A stretch of 50,906 nucleotides of DNA, from contig DCAZ01000112.1 of assembly GCA_002313925.1 (NCBI GenBank), positions 1 to 50,906 on the forward strand, given 5' to 3'. Numbering within the stretch: position 1 is the first letter of the stretch; each line of letters opens with the position of its first letter. A program made the position numbers and the translations under genes. This stretch comes from Gemmatimonadales bacterium UBA1120 (GTDB lineage Bacteria > Gemmatimonadota > Gemmatimonadetes > Longimicrobiales > Gaopeijiaceae). The notes under the pieces are model-generated. The model made no database searches. It had not been told where the DNA came from and saw only the letters and a program-made list of their open reading frames with translations. This document shows, in pieces, positions 44,159 through 50,906 of this stretch.

Positions 44159-45352
44159 GTGACCAAAGCTCAAACTCGACCTCAAATAGGGCACCGCGTC
44201 GTTATTGTGGGTGGTGGAGTTTTTGGCTGCACTGCAGCCCTAAAGCTCCAGTCACGTGGTTGGTCTGTGAGCATAGTCAATCCTGGCACCCCCCCACACG
44301 AAGACGCGTCTTCGACTGATGTCAGCAAGGTTGTCCGCATGGATTATGGTTCGGATATCTTCTATCACGAACTTGGAGAGATCGCAATCGAAGGATGGAA
44401 ATCTTGGAACCGCGACTGGCAACAGCCCCTGTATCACGAAGACGGGTTCCTCATACTCTCGCGTGGCCAAATGAAATTGGGCGGATACGAACACGAGAAC
44501 CGTAAGGTATTAGAACAACGTGGCTACAACACCGAACGCCTGACTACGAATCGGATCGCCAATCGTTATCCAGCCTGGAATTTTTCGGAATATCCTGATG
44601 GCTACTATAACCCCCACGGCGGATGGGTGGAGAGCGGGAGCGTCATGGAGCATTTGGTTCAGCTCTGCAAAGCCAGCGGTGTTCAATTTTATTCGGGCCA
44701 AATGGATCAATTACGATCGAAGGGAAGTCGTATTTCAGGTGTCCTAACTAACAATGGCGATATAATCACAGGCGACATTGTCGTGGTCGCAGCTGGCGCA
44801 TGGACTCCCACATTACTACCCTGGCTTTCGGGTGTTCTCTGGTCTACCGGTCAGCCAGTGCTCCATTTCTTACCCGATAATCCCGACCTCTTTCGAGCTG
44901 AGTATTTCCCTCCGTGGTCGGCTGATATCTCGAATAGCGGGTGGTATGGATTCCCTGCCCTAGCGGATGGACGTGTCAAGGTGGCACACCACGGGCAAGG
45001 AATACGTATGCACCCAGAAGCGCGGGAGACAGTAGACGCGAATCATGAAGCTCGTACCCGTAAATTCTTGAGCAGTGCGATTCCAGCGCTCTCGGATGCC
45101 CCCATCGCATACCGGAGAATCTGTATGTATTGCGACACTTTCGATGGAAACTTTTTGATCGGGCACGACCCGGACCGGGAGGGTCTTGTCGTAGCAGCTG
45201 GGGGTAGTGGGCACGCTTTCAAGTTCGCGCCAGTACTTGGAGAGATCGTGGCTGACGCTGTGGAGCATCAGCATAATAAGTGGGGCTCCCGGTTCGCCTG
45301 GCGAGAAGCAAGGGCATTTGGAAATGAGGAAGCTCGCTATACAGGCCAATAA
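44159..45352 (+). CDS. FAD-dependent amine/amino-acid oxidase (DAO, sarcosine oxidase-like)
   Basis: About 397 residues from GTG 44159; an upstream TTG at 44108 is possible but has no better ribosome site. The FAD motif VVIVGGGVFGCTAALKLQSR opens the protein; the covalent-flavin Cys of monomeric sarcosine oxidases may be in SGVLWSTGQ or later (RICMYCDTFDGNFLIGHDPD), so it cannot be assigned by eye. The C-terminal FAD part, LVVAAGGSGHAFKFAPVLGE, is typical of the MTOX/SoxA branch. It oxidises an N-methyl amino acid or cyclic amine to an imine with hydrogen peroxide or another acceptor. It is followed by RidA on the same strand and preceded by the divergent cyclodeaminase-family gene. Together these form an imine/amino-acid catabolism cluster. 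Confidence 0.87.
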   Translation: MTKAQTRPQIGHRVVIVGGGVFGCTAALKLQSRGWSVSIVNPGTPPHEDASSTDVSKVVRMDYGSDIFYHELGEIAIEGWKSWNRDWQQPLYHEDGFLILSRGQMKLGGYEHENRKVLEQRGYNTERLTTNRIANRYPAWNFSEYPDGYYNPHGGWVESGSVMEHLVQLCKASGVQFYSGQMDQLRSKGSRISGVLTNNGDIITGDIVVVAAGAWTPTLLPWLSGVLWSTGQPVLHFLPDNPDLFRAEYFPPWSADISNSGWYGFPALADGRVKVAHHGQGIRMHPEARETVDANHEARTRKFLSSAIPALSDAPIAYRRICMYCDTFDGNFLIGHDPDREGLVVAAGGSGHAFKFAPVLGEIVADAVEHQHNKWGSRFAWREARAFGNEEARYTGQ

Positions 45353-45408
45353 CGACTCACCTTAATCGCTAACTTGCTGACCATACTCTCTTGAACCCAT
45401 CCTACAGC

Positions 45409-45807
45409 ATGCAAACAATTTCTACTCTCAACGCCCCGGCTCCTGCGGGACACTACTCTCAGGCGATAGTTCATCAAGGCATCGTATATGTTGCCGGTCA
45501 GTTGCCTTTCGACCCAAGAGATCCTGAGGCACTGCCCGATAATCCTGGGGACCAAACACGCAACGTACTTGAGAACGTTCGTGCAATACTCGAAGCAGCC
45601 AACAGTAGTTTAAGTAAGACTCTTCAGATGACGATCTATGTCACTGATATAGATCACTGGCCAGCCGTAAATACAGCATATGCTGAGGTCATGGGCGCAC
45701 ACCGGCCAGCGCGTGCTGTGGTACCTGTCGGAAACCTAAAGCCCGGTTGTATTCTTGAGGTTCAAGCGATCGCCGCACAGGAAGTTCCCGAGGATACCGG
45801 GATCTAG
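45409..45807 (+). CDS. ridA: RidA/YjgF-family enamine/imine deaminase
   Basis: 132 residues from ATG 45409 (MQTISTLNAPAPAGHYSQAI); an upstream TTG at 45391 adds six residues. RidA hydrolyses reactive 2-aminoacrylate and other imines and protects PLP enzymes. Family blocks: PAGHYSQAIVHQGIVYVAGQ, NVLENVRAILEAANSSL, KTLQMTIYVTDI and PARAVVPVGNLKPGCILEVQ, with the carboxylate-binding Arg in PARAVVPV and the acid Glu in ILEVQAIA. It follows the amine oxidase by 56 bases, which fits scavenging of the oxidase's imine products. Function at this locus is inferred from position. Confidence 0.92.
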   Translation: MQTISTLNAPAPAGHYSQAIVHQGIVYVAGQLPFDPRDPEALPDNPGDQTRNVLENVRAILEAANSSLSKTLQMTIYVTDIDHWPAVNTAYAEVMGAHRPARAVVPVGNLKPGCILEVQAIAAQEVPEDTGI

Positions 45808-45940
45808 AATCCATATGCAAGCATTGATCGACACTGCTCGCTGATCACTACAGATCCGGACTCAGCGAAGGTGAGATGGAAGGCTCAAATAGAGAGTGTG
45901 TGGTCTATAAACCTATTCATCCTATTGGGCTCACGATCAA

Positions 45941-48469
45941 TTAGTGTTTCAGGATAGCCGAAGATCGTAACATGAACCTGCCTGGACCTGCTGGAGTTGG
46001 ACGGAGCGCAGGACCAGCAGTCGAACCTTCCTCTCGAATTTCCATGATGCAATCAAATAGTTCAGGACGTGCCCCAACCGTTGCACCTCGACTGACTAGT
46101 ATAATCCTAGGAACCTCACTTACGAGCTCTTTCATGAGCACCAGGCTACGGATACCAGCCTCAGGGTCTAGTCGATCGAATGGCTCCTCTAGCAAGAGCG
46201 AGCCCAGGCCCTGCCCGCCCGCAGCTATAAGAGATGCAGCAGCTAGCCGTATCGCTAGCTTGGCAGCAGAGAGATCCTCCTCTGATATCGAACGCAAGGT
46301 CTCATAATCCCCTTCGAGGCGGACCCCTCCCCCTCGTAGAGTGATCGCCAGAATTCGGCCACCTGTGAGCCTGCAGACGAAACGGGAAGCTCTATCCAGA
46401 AGTACGTCCCTAGCTCGAGCCTCACGAGCAGTCCGCACACGCAAGAGGGCCAACATGACCTGACCCCGATGGTCATCTCCTGCGACTTCCTTCTCTATTA
46501 GCGAGCCTCCTGTTCGCATGTCGCTAACCCTAACTCGTAAGAGTTCGACACGTTCGGATTGAGCCTCCAGAGCCACATGTAGCTTCAATGCTTTTTCTTC
46601 ACGCTCTTGGAGATTCGGCGGTTTGAGCTCCAATTGTTCCCGCCTGCTCCGCCACCAACTCCCGTCTTGGATGACTGATTCCCACTCATCATTTAGCTCG
46701 CGCAAGACCTCATCATAATGACCCTCCAATACACGACCGCAGAGTGGACAAGGTGCGTCAGGCCCAGTCGCCTCCATTTGGCGTAAGCGTGATCGAAGCT
46801 GCCGGGCTCGATCACGGTAGGCATTGAGAGTTGTCTCAGCATCCTGCCTCTCGCTGAGCCAATCCATCATCGAAGCCTCCAGGGCCACATCAGCCTCAAC
46901 CACCTCTGCTCTAAGTGACCGGAACTCTTGTTCCGCTGATTGGGCTTCTGTAGCAATAGCCTCAAGATCTGTGGAAGTCCATCCTGGAACATTGCTCTCT
47001 AGTGCGGACGTACCAAATCTCAAACCTGTCCCAGATTTGTCACCTGGTTCTAGTCGCTCTAAAGCAGCATCGACCACGGCTAGCCCGCGGGTAAACGCTA
47101 TCGCTAGCGAAGCAATCGACAACATCTCCTCTAAAGTCCCTGCATCGGTGCAAGCCCAAAAATGCAGCAGAGGCTTGTTGTTACAGCCTCCTCCGATCTG
47201 GATCAAGAGTTCCTTGACTGATTTACGTGACCGCCCGTCACCACCGATCACCGCTGTCAAACCAGCTGGTATGGAAGCGCTCACTCGGCCAACTCCAGGG
47301 ATATCGCCATCCAGTGCATCCAGGCCTCCAACCGAATGAACCCCTGAAGCATCAGCGGTATCAGAATCCAGTAACTCCTCAATGACTGCCTGGGTGGCAT
47401 CGTCTAGAAGACCGTCCCGTTCAAGTTCTTTTTCCAGTGCAACACGAAGGAGTGAAGGTGCATCTTCCAATAACCAGTCTGCTGGGAAGGGGCGCGGCTC
47501 TTTTCCAGCCTCGATGGCCAGGTGTAGTGCGGAAGTCCGCAGACCCGATAGCTCTCCGCCCTGTAAGGCAAGGAGATCCTGCGGGAAGGCACCCTCAAGC
47601 CTCAGGCGCACAATCTTACCCTTGATACCTCCGGGGATTTCCTGGACAACCTCACGGACTCGGCGACGCAGTTGATCGTGATCCCCACCAACGACCTTAA
47701 TGGGAGCCAGCGCAGCCACTGGACGTGATGGAATAGCGTGGAATTGGTGCTCTCCCCTCTCCAGGTTCACTATTAGGAATCCTTTTTCCCCTCCGGCGTC
47801 TGCCCAGGGATCAAGTGCCACACGCTCTAGGGATCCTGCCCAGAGAACATTCGAGCATACTTGTTCTGTCCGGTGTTGACCTCCCAGGGCTATATAACTC
47901 CAGTCTTCGGGAACAACTGGTACTGCTGCCTGCTCGGACTGTTCAAGAGTTCCATGCAGTACCAAAAGATTCCAACGCATTCGAGGGTCAGACTCCGGGA
48001 AGGCCGAAGGGTGGCGGACAGTAGCACGGTATGGAACGAGGCAAGCATGAAGCTCAAGACGCTCCATGATAATGGAGCGCGTCAAATCGGTAGCTGCCTC
48101 GACGTTCGGAAAACTATCCAGTACAGCGAGGGCCCCGGGATCGCCAAGCTGCCTGGGAGTGTCCCTGGGACCAGCAACCATGAATACTGGTGTCTCAGGA
48201 AGTGAGGAGCGAAGCAGTTCGAGACCTCGCGCAAGCACCACCACTGCACTTGCAGGAGGATCCGGACGATCAAAGACATCACCCGAAACCACCACGATGT
48301 CAGGATTTAGTCGAATTATATCCTGAAGTGCACGCTCAAATGCCACAGAGACATCTCGTTCGCGTATATCCACACCGCGATCGATACGCCCGTATGCCCG
48401 GAAGCCCAGGTGCAGATCCGAAAGATGTGCAAGAATCACTCGGAGGCCAGGCCTTCTTTCTGGATCCAT
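45941..48469 (-). CDS. Single-chain Mre11/SbcD-Rad50/SbcC-like protein with altered catalytic motifs
   Basis: 842 residues in one frame. Residues 10-330 follow the SbcD/Mre11 nuclease: HLSDLHLG (Asp18, His20), VSGDVFDRPD (Asp64), LLVLHGT (His172). But GNHD has become GPRD at 100-103 (metal Asn and catalytic His lost), and GHxH has become GGQH at 196-199. Residues 390-842 follow a shortened SbcC/Rad50: a P-loop remnant IGGDGRSRKS at 408-417 with Arg415 for the Gly before Lys, charged helices around a zinc-hook CPLC (Cys574, Cys577), a signature-like ISEEDLSAAK at 728-737 in place of LSGGE, and a Walker B/D-loop LLLEEPFDRLD at 758-768. The switch His is absent (LVSRG). In E. coli these are two genes. 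The coiled coils are only tens of residues, against hundreds normally. Active or degenerate status is unknown. Confidence 0.82.
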   Translation of the reverse strand: MDPERRPGLRVILAHLSDLHLGFRAYGRIDRGVDIRERDVSVAFERALQDIIRLNPDIVVVSGDVFDRPDPPASAVVVLARGLELLRSSLPETPVFMVAGPRDTPRQLGDPGALAVLDSFPNVEAATDLTRSIIMERLELHACLVPYRATVRHPSAFPESDPRMRWNLLVLHGTLEQSEQAAVPVVPEDWSYIALGGQHRTEQVCSNVLWAGSLERVALDPWADAGGEKGFLIVNLERGEHQFHAIPSRPVAALAPIKVVGGDHDQLRRRVREVVQEIPGGIKGKIVRLRLEGAFPQDLLALQGGELSGLRTSALHLAIEAGKEPRPFPADWLLEDAPSLLRVALEKELERDGLLDDATQAVIEELLDSDTADASGVHSVGGLDALDGDIPGVGRVSASIPAGLTAVIGGDGRSRKSVKELLIQIGGGCNNKPLLHFWACTDAGTLEEMLSIASLAIAFTRGLAVVDAALERLEPGDKSGTGLRFGTSALESNVPGWTSTDLEAIATEAQSAEQEFRSLRAEVVEADVALEASMMDWLSERQDAETTLNAYRDRARQLRSRLRQMEATGPDAPCPLCGRVLEGHYDEVLRELNDEWESVIQDGSWWRSRREQLELKPPNLQEREEKALKLHVALEAQSERVELLRVRVSDMRTGGSLIEKEVAGDDHRGQVMLALLRVRTAREARARDVLLDRASRFVCRLTGGRILAITLRGGGVRLEGDYETLRSISEEDLSAAKLAIRLAAASLIAAGGQGLGSLLLEEPFDRLDPEAGIRSLVLMKELVSEVPRIILVSRGATVGARPELFDCIMEIREEGSTAGPALRPTPAGPGRFMLRSSAILKH

Positions 48470-48755
48470 GAAGGAGCTAGGTAGGATAGAGCACGAAACT
48501 TGACTACTGGTTCACTTAGCTCGAAGTCCGTCAAGCAAGAACGGAAGCTGTCTCCAGTTGGAAACCGGGGCAGCACCTTCCTAAAGGGCCCTACATACTT
48601 TAGGTCCATGGCATCCTTAGGGATGATACTTCAGGCACCTCCGCACGAGGTTATACCAACCACCCCGAGTGAGCAGGGCACCATGCATCAGGTTGCCTCA
48701 AAAGGAGGCATTGATAGCTTTGGAGCCTCAAATCATACCTGACCCCATCGACCGC

Positions 48756-49757
48756 ATGCAAAGGGAACACCTAGCGATCGCGGTGATCTTAACCCTGGCA
48801 ACAGGCTGCGACAACGTTGCCTGGGAAGGGTTAGAACTCCGCCTTAACCCTCCTACCTCTTCTTCCGCAATATCTTCGGCGCAATCAGTTATTACCCCGG
48901 ATCTGGCCGACGAAGAGCAATCCCTCGGAATCCCCCAGAGACCAATTCTACTTAGTGGGAAACGGACCGGGTCTACAGCTAAGCTAACCGCAGTCGGAGA
49001 GGTAAATGGTAATAGTCTCAAAAAAATCTCGAACCAGGGCTTGAGATCTGAGACCACCGGTGATTTCAGCCTAGGGCTTATAACTCAAGGCTCAGAATGG
49101 GTACTGTTCTCTGAGGGGGTTAGGATCGGAAGGATGATAGCTCAAGAAGTGTCAATCGATGACAGCTTCTGTACCCTAAGGCCTACCATTTCGGGTATTG
49201 TGGAACTCGTATCAGAAGCGAGTGATGTAGAACAGTTAATTGCCTTGCCAATTGATGTTGCAGGTTCTCGCTCTTTTCAGCCATATACGGCATACCGTCA
49301 TAACTACAATCAACGTGTAGCCTCGCTTGCACTGGCATCTGAAGTGATCCCAAGCGTCGGCGCTGAATGGCCTCCCTCAATCCTGGATTCACGAACGGAC
49401 ATTCATGCTTTCCAACTTCCAGGTGAACCGAGACAAGCGATCGCAGCGACCTTCCTACATCAGGATCGAATGATCACATCACCACCTGAACCTGGAGCCT
49501 ACTCTCTATTTGTGATGGGAGACGCCACCTCTGGGACTTATGAGGTAAGCTATATGTGGTACCGGCTTGCTGAGTCTCAGGGAAAAGGGGTGCCGCGTTA
49601 CCTGGATCATATCGACTGGAATGGTGACGGATCGGAAGAAATCCTGCTGGAAATATTTGGTTCTGAGGATCGCTGGTTCGCGGGCCTTGCTAGGCAGGAC
49701 AGCAAATGGATTCGCTCATTTGAAGACTCTTGCAACTCCGCGACTAAAGAAAAATGA
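48756..49757 (+). CDS. Lipoprotein of unknown function, coupled to the BtuF-like gene
   Basis: 333 residues from ATG 48756 (MQREHLAIAVILTLATGC), a lipoprotein signal with Cys18. A TTG at 48720 has AAGGAGG eleven bases upstream and would add 12 residues, an alternative I cannot exclude; in-frame starts further upstream add more non-signal sequence. The mature part is mostly beta, with a Ser-rich linker first and an acidic DWNGDGSEEILLE near the C-terminus that resembles the calcium loop of FG-GAP-type repeats. No other domain is recognised. Its stop overlaps the next gene as ATGA. That coupling suggests a job with the transporter, perhaps as periplasmic or outer-membrane accessory. The 286 bases before it hold no B12 riboswitch that I can recognise. 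Confidence 0.7.
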   Translation: MQREHLAIAVILTLATGCDNVAWEGLELRLNPPTSSSAISSAQSVITPDLADEEQSLGIPQRPILLSGKRTGSTAKLTAVGEVNGNSLKKISNQGLRSETTGDFSLGLITQGSEWVLFSEGVRIGRMIAQEVSIDDSFCTLRPTISGIVELVSEASDVEQLIALPIDVAGSRSFQPYTAYRHNYNQRVASLALASEVIPSVGAEWPPSILDSRTDIHAFQLPGEPRQAIAATFLHQDRMITSPPEPGAYSLFVMGDATSGTYEVSYMWYRLAESQGKGVPRYLDHIDWNGDGSEEILLEIFGSEDRWFAGLARQDSKWIRSFEDSCNSATKEK

Positions 49758-50641
49758 TACGGATCCGAACAGTGCAGGAACATATCCGTGAACTCATTTT
49801 CTGCATCATCGTTCTGGCAACAGCGTGCCAGCCAACTTCAGTGGAAAAAAATAGAGGCACTGCTAGTAACATTATTCTGGTGGATGCAACTGGACTGGAA
49901 GTTACTCTTGAGGAACCAGCACGGAGAATCATTTCACTCGTACCATCAGCGACTCAGACGTTGAGAGCACTCGGGGCCATTCATACGGTTGTTGGGCGCA
50001 CTGATTTCGACCTAGAGAACTGGGTTCTCGATATCCCGTCTGTGGGTGGAGGGCTGGAGCCAAACTTCGAAGATATCATCGCTCTCGAACCAGACTTAGT
50101 TGTGCGTTTTGCTGGTGACCAAGATCCTCAAACCAAATCTCGCCTGGATGAGCTTGAGATCCCCCAAATAGCCGTGCGTCCGGATCGCCTAACTGACTTA
50201 TACTCAAGCATAATACTTCTCGGGAAAGCAACAGGTACCGAGCCTGCAGCTGATTCCATAATCTCGAACATCAAGAATGACCTCGCTGATCTTCAGAGAT
50301 GGACTTCCGGGAAGCCAAAAATCCATACGGTGTACATTCTCGGAGGTTCGCCACCTTGGGTTGCAGGTCCTGATACCTATATCGATGAGATACTAGTGCT
50401 AGCTGGCGGTAGAAATGTCTTCTCCGACTTGGGATTCTTGTATGGCTCAGTAAGCCCCGAGCAATTTCGCGTCCGAAAGATCGATGTAGTTCTAATTTCG
50501 GACAGGTCCCAGTTCAATCCCAGGCTGACCCCTGGGGCTCGTATAGAGGAGATCGGAAATACCCTGGATTTCCCCGGGCCGAACATAGCAGAGGCCGCAA
50601 GACATGTAGCCACAATCTTGCATGGTGATCTACTGCGATGA
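49754..50641 (+). CDS. BtuF-like substrate-binding lipoprotein of an iron/cobalamin ABC importer
   Basis: 295 residues. A lipoprotein signal (IFCIIVLATAC) puts lipid on Cys25, so the protein is tethered rather than free in the periplasm. The helical-backbone metal-receptor fold is shown by the N-terminal RRIISLVPSATQTLRALGAI, VGRTDFDLE, the middle LEPDLVVRFAGDQD and the C-terminal SPEQFRVRKIDVVLISD. This is the BtuF/FhuD class, which binds cobalamin, heme or ferric siderophores. The short N-terminal lobe IISLVPSATQ and the DF/D at the cleft favour a BtuF-like corrinoid protein, but ligand identity is not certain. ATG overlaps the previous TGA, and its own stop overlaps the permease start (ATGA both times). 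Confidence 0.85.
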   Translation: MIRIRTVQEHIRELIFCIIVLATACQPTSVEKNRGTASNIILVDATGLEVTLEEPARRIISLVPSATQTLRALGAIHTVVGRTDFDLENWVLDIPSVGGGLEPNFEDIIALEPDLVVRFAGDQDPQTKSRLDELEIPQIAVRPDRLTDLYSSIILLGKATGTEPAADSIISNIKNDLADLQRWTSGKPKIHTVYILGGSPPWVAGPDTYIDEILVLAGGRNVFSDLGFLYGSVSPEQFRVRKIDVVLISDRSQFNPRLTPGARIEEIGNTLDFPGPNIAEAARHVATILHGDLLR

Positions 50642-50906
50642 GCAAAACAAAACTCGGGTCTCTGTTGGTTCTAGCCCTCATCGGGATCGGGCTATTAGGT
50701 GTGCTTTTTGGTTCCGTTCCACTTCTAATTTCCGAAGTCTGGGCTGCTCTCACTGGAAATGGGCAAGAAGCACATCGGGACATTGTGGTCAACCTGCGAC
50801 TACCCCGTATCCTCTTAGCGGGATTTGTCGGGGGAGGACTGGGTGTAGCAGGGGCAACTTTTCAGGCTCTGTTACGAAATCCTCTGGCGGAACCATATAT
50901 ACTCGG
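50638..50906 (+). CDS. FecCD/BtuC-family ABC permease, 3' part outside window
   Basis: Starts at ATG 50638 within the ATGA overlap; 89 codons are visible and the rest lies beyond the window. One transmembrane helix (GSLLVLALIGIGLLGVLFGS) is followed by the family core NLRLPRILLAGFVGGGLGVA and GATFQALLRNPLAEPYILG, the universal FecCD/BtuC start. It forms the inner-membrane channel for the ligand captured by the upstream BtuF-like protein. The ATPase gene should follow outside the window. Confidence 0.88.
   Translation, partial: MSKTKLGSLLVLALIGIGLLGVLFGSVPLLISEVWAALTGNGQEAHRDIVVNLRLPRILLAGFVGGGLGVAGATFQALLRNPLAEPYIL

Noticed and set aside
48500..48742. 80-codon frame upstream of the lipoprotein gene
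   Set aside because: It overlaps the coupled lipoprotein's upstream region in another frame, with no motif, signal or clear ribosome site.
48470..48755. Possible cobalamin riboswitch before the BtuF-like operon
   Set aside because: I looked for the conserved B12-box pattern and could not find it; a covariance-model search would settle it.
1..50906. CRISPR arrays, tRNA or rRNA genes, insertion sequences, prophage genes
   Set aside because: No repeated spacer pattern, cloverleaf, rRNA core, transposase motif or phage gene was visible anywhere in the window.

Overview
The window reads as a piece of a Gram-negative, aerobic, heterotrophic bacterial chromosome. An outer membrane is implied by a SusC/SusD pair, several lipoproteins with lipoboxes and two secreted TonB-plug-like proteins. 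Aerobic respiration is implied by heme A synthase, a cytochrome-oxidase assembly protein and 2-oxoglutarate dehydrogenase. The combination of SusCD, short plug-only proteins ending in a GVVLIWT- or GVIRITT-like strand, a two-subunit GMC dehydrogenase and a DUF2723 membrane protein fits Gemmatimonadota best. That placement is inference from gene content, not a computed phylogeny. Coding density is high and gaps are short. I see no tRNA, rRNA, CRISPR, insertion sequence, phage gene or DNA-binding transcription factor gene.

Region 1 (1-6 kb): a GltD-like flavoprotein, cut by the window edge, lies downstream of a 1636-residue NAD-dependent glutamate dehydrogenase. Region 2 (6-16 kb): an alpha/beta hydrolase; a Tat-exported GMC dehydrogenase pair whose small subunit appears to start at AUA; a secreted S9 peptidase; a PgeF-type protein coupled to a small Cys-rich protein; and 2-oxoglutarate dehydrogenase E1. 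GDH and SucA together would carry glutamate carbon into the TCA cycle. Region 3 (16-26 kb): a quinone oxidoreductase, a DnaQ/ExoX-like exonuclease, a cupredoxin lipoprotein, a second small lipoprotein, and a SusC/SusD locus flanked on both sides by plug-only proteins. The locus has a visible promoter, a palindrome at the likely transcription start, a structured leader containing a 62-codon ORF whose stop overlaps the susC start, and a perfect 15-bp-stem terminator.

Region 4 (26-35 kb): patatin phospholipase, a long acyl-CoA dehydrogenase, CtaA and a CtaM/DUF420 protein in one direction; a membrane histidine-kinase-like protein without the phospho-accepting His; a CoA-binding protein; a Bcp peroxiredoxin; a V4R-like protein; and an orphan 2-oxoacid dehydrogenase E1 alpha. 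Region 5 (35-46 kb): housekeeping and amino-acid genes (GlsB-like, M20 dipeptidase, TrpE, HyuA, DUF2723, an ornithine cyclodeaminase-family protein, a DAO-family oxidase, RidA). TrpE and HyuA start head to head on the same CATG.

Region 6 (46-50.9 kb): the most unusual gene is an 842-residue chain that joins an Mre11/SbcD-like half to a short Rad50/SbcC-like half, with catalytic motifs altered in both. It is followed by a translationally coupled set: a lipoprotein, a BtuF-like binding protein and a BtuC/FecD-like permease, the last cut by the window edge.
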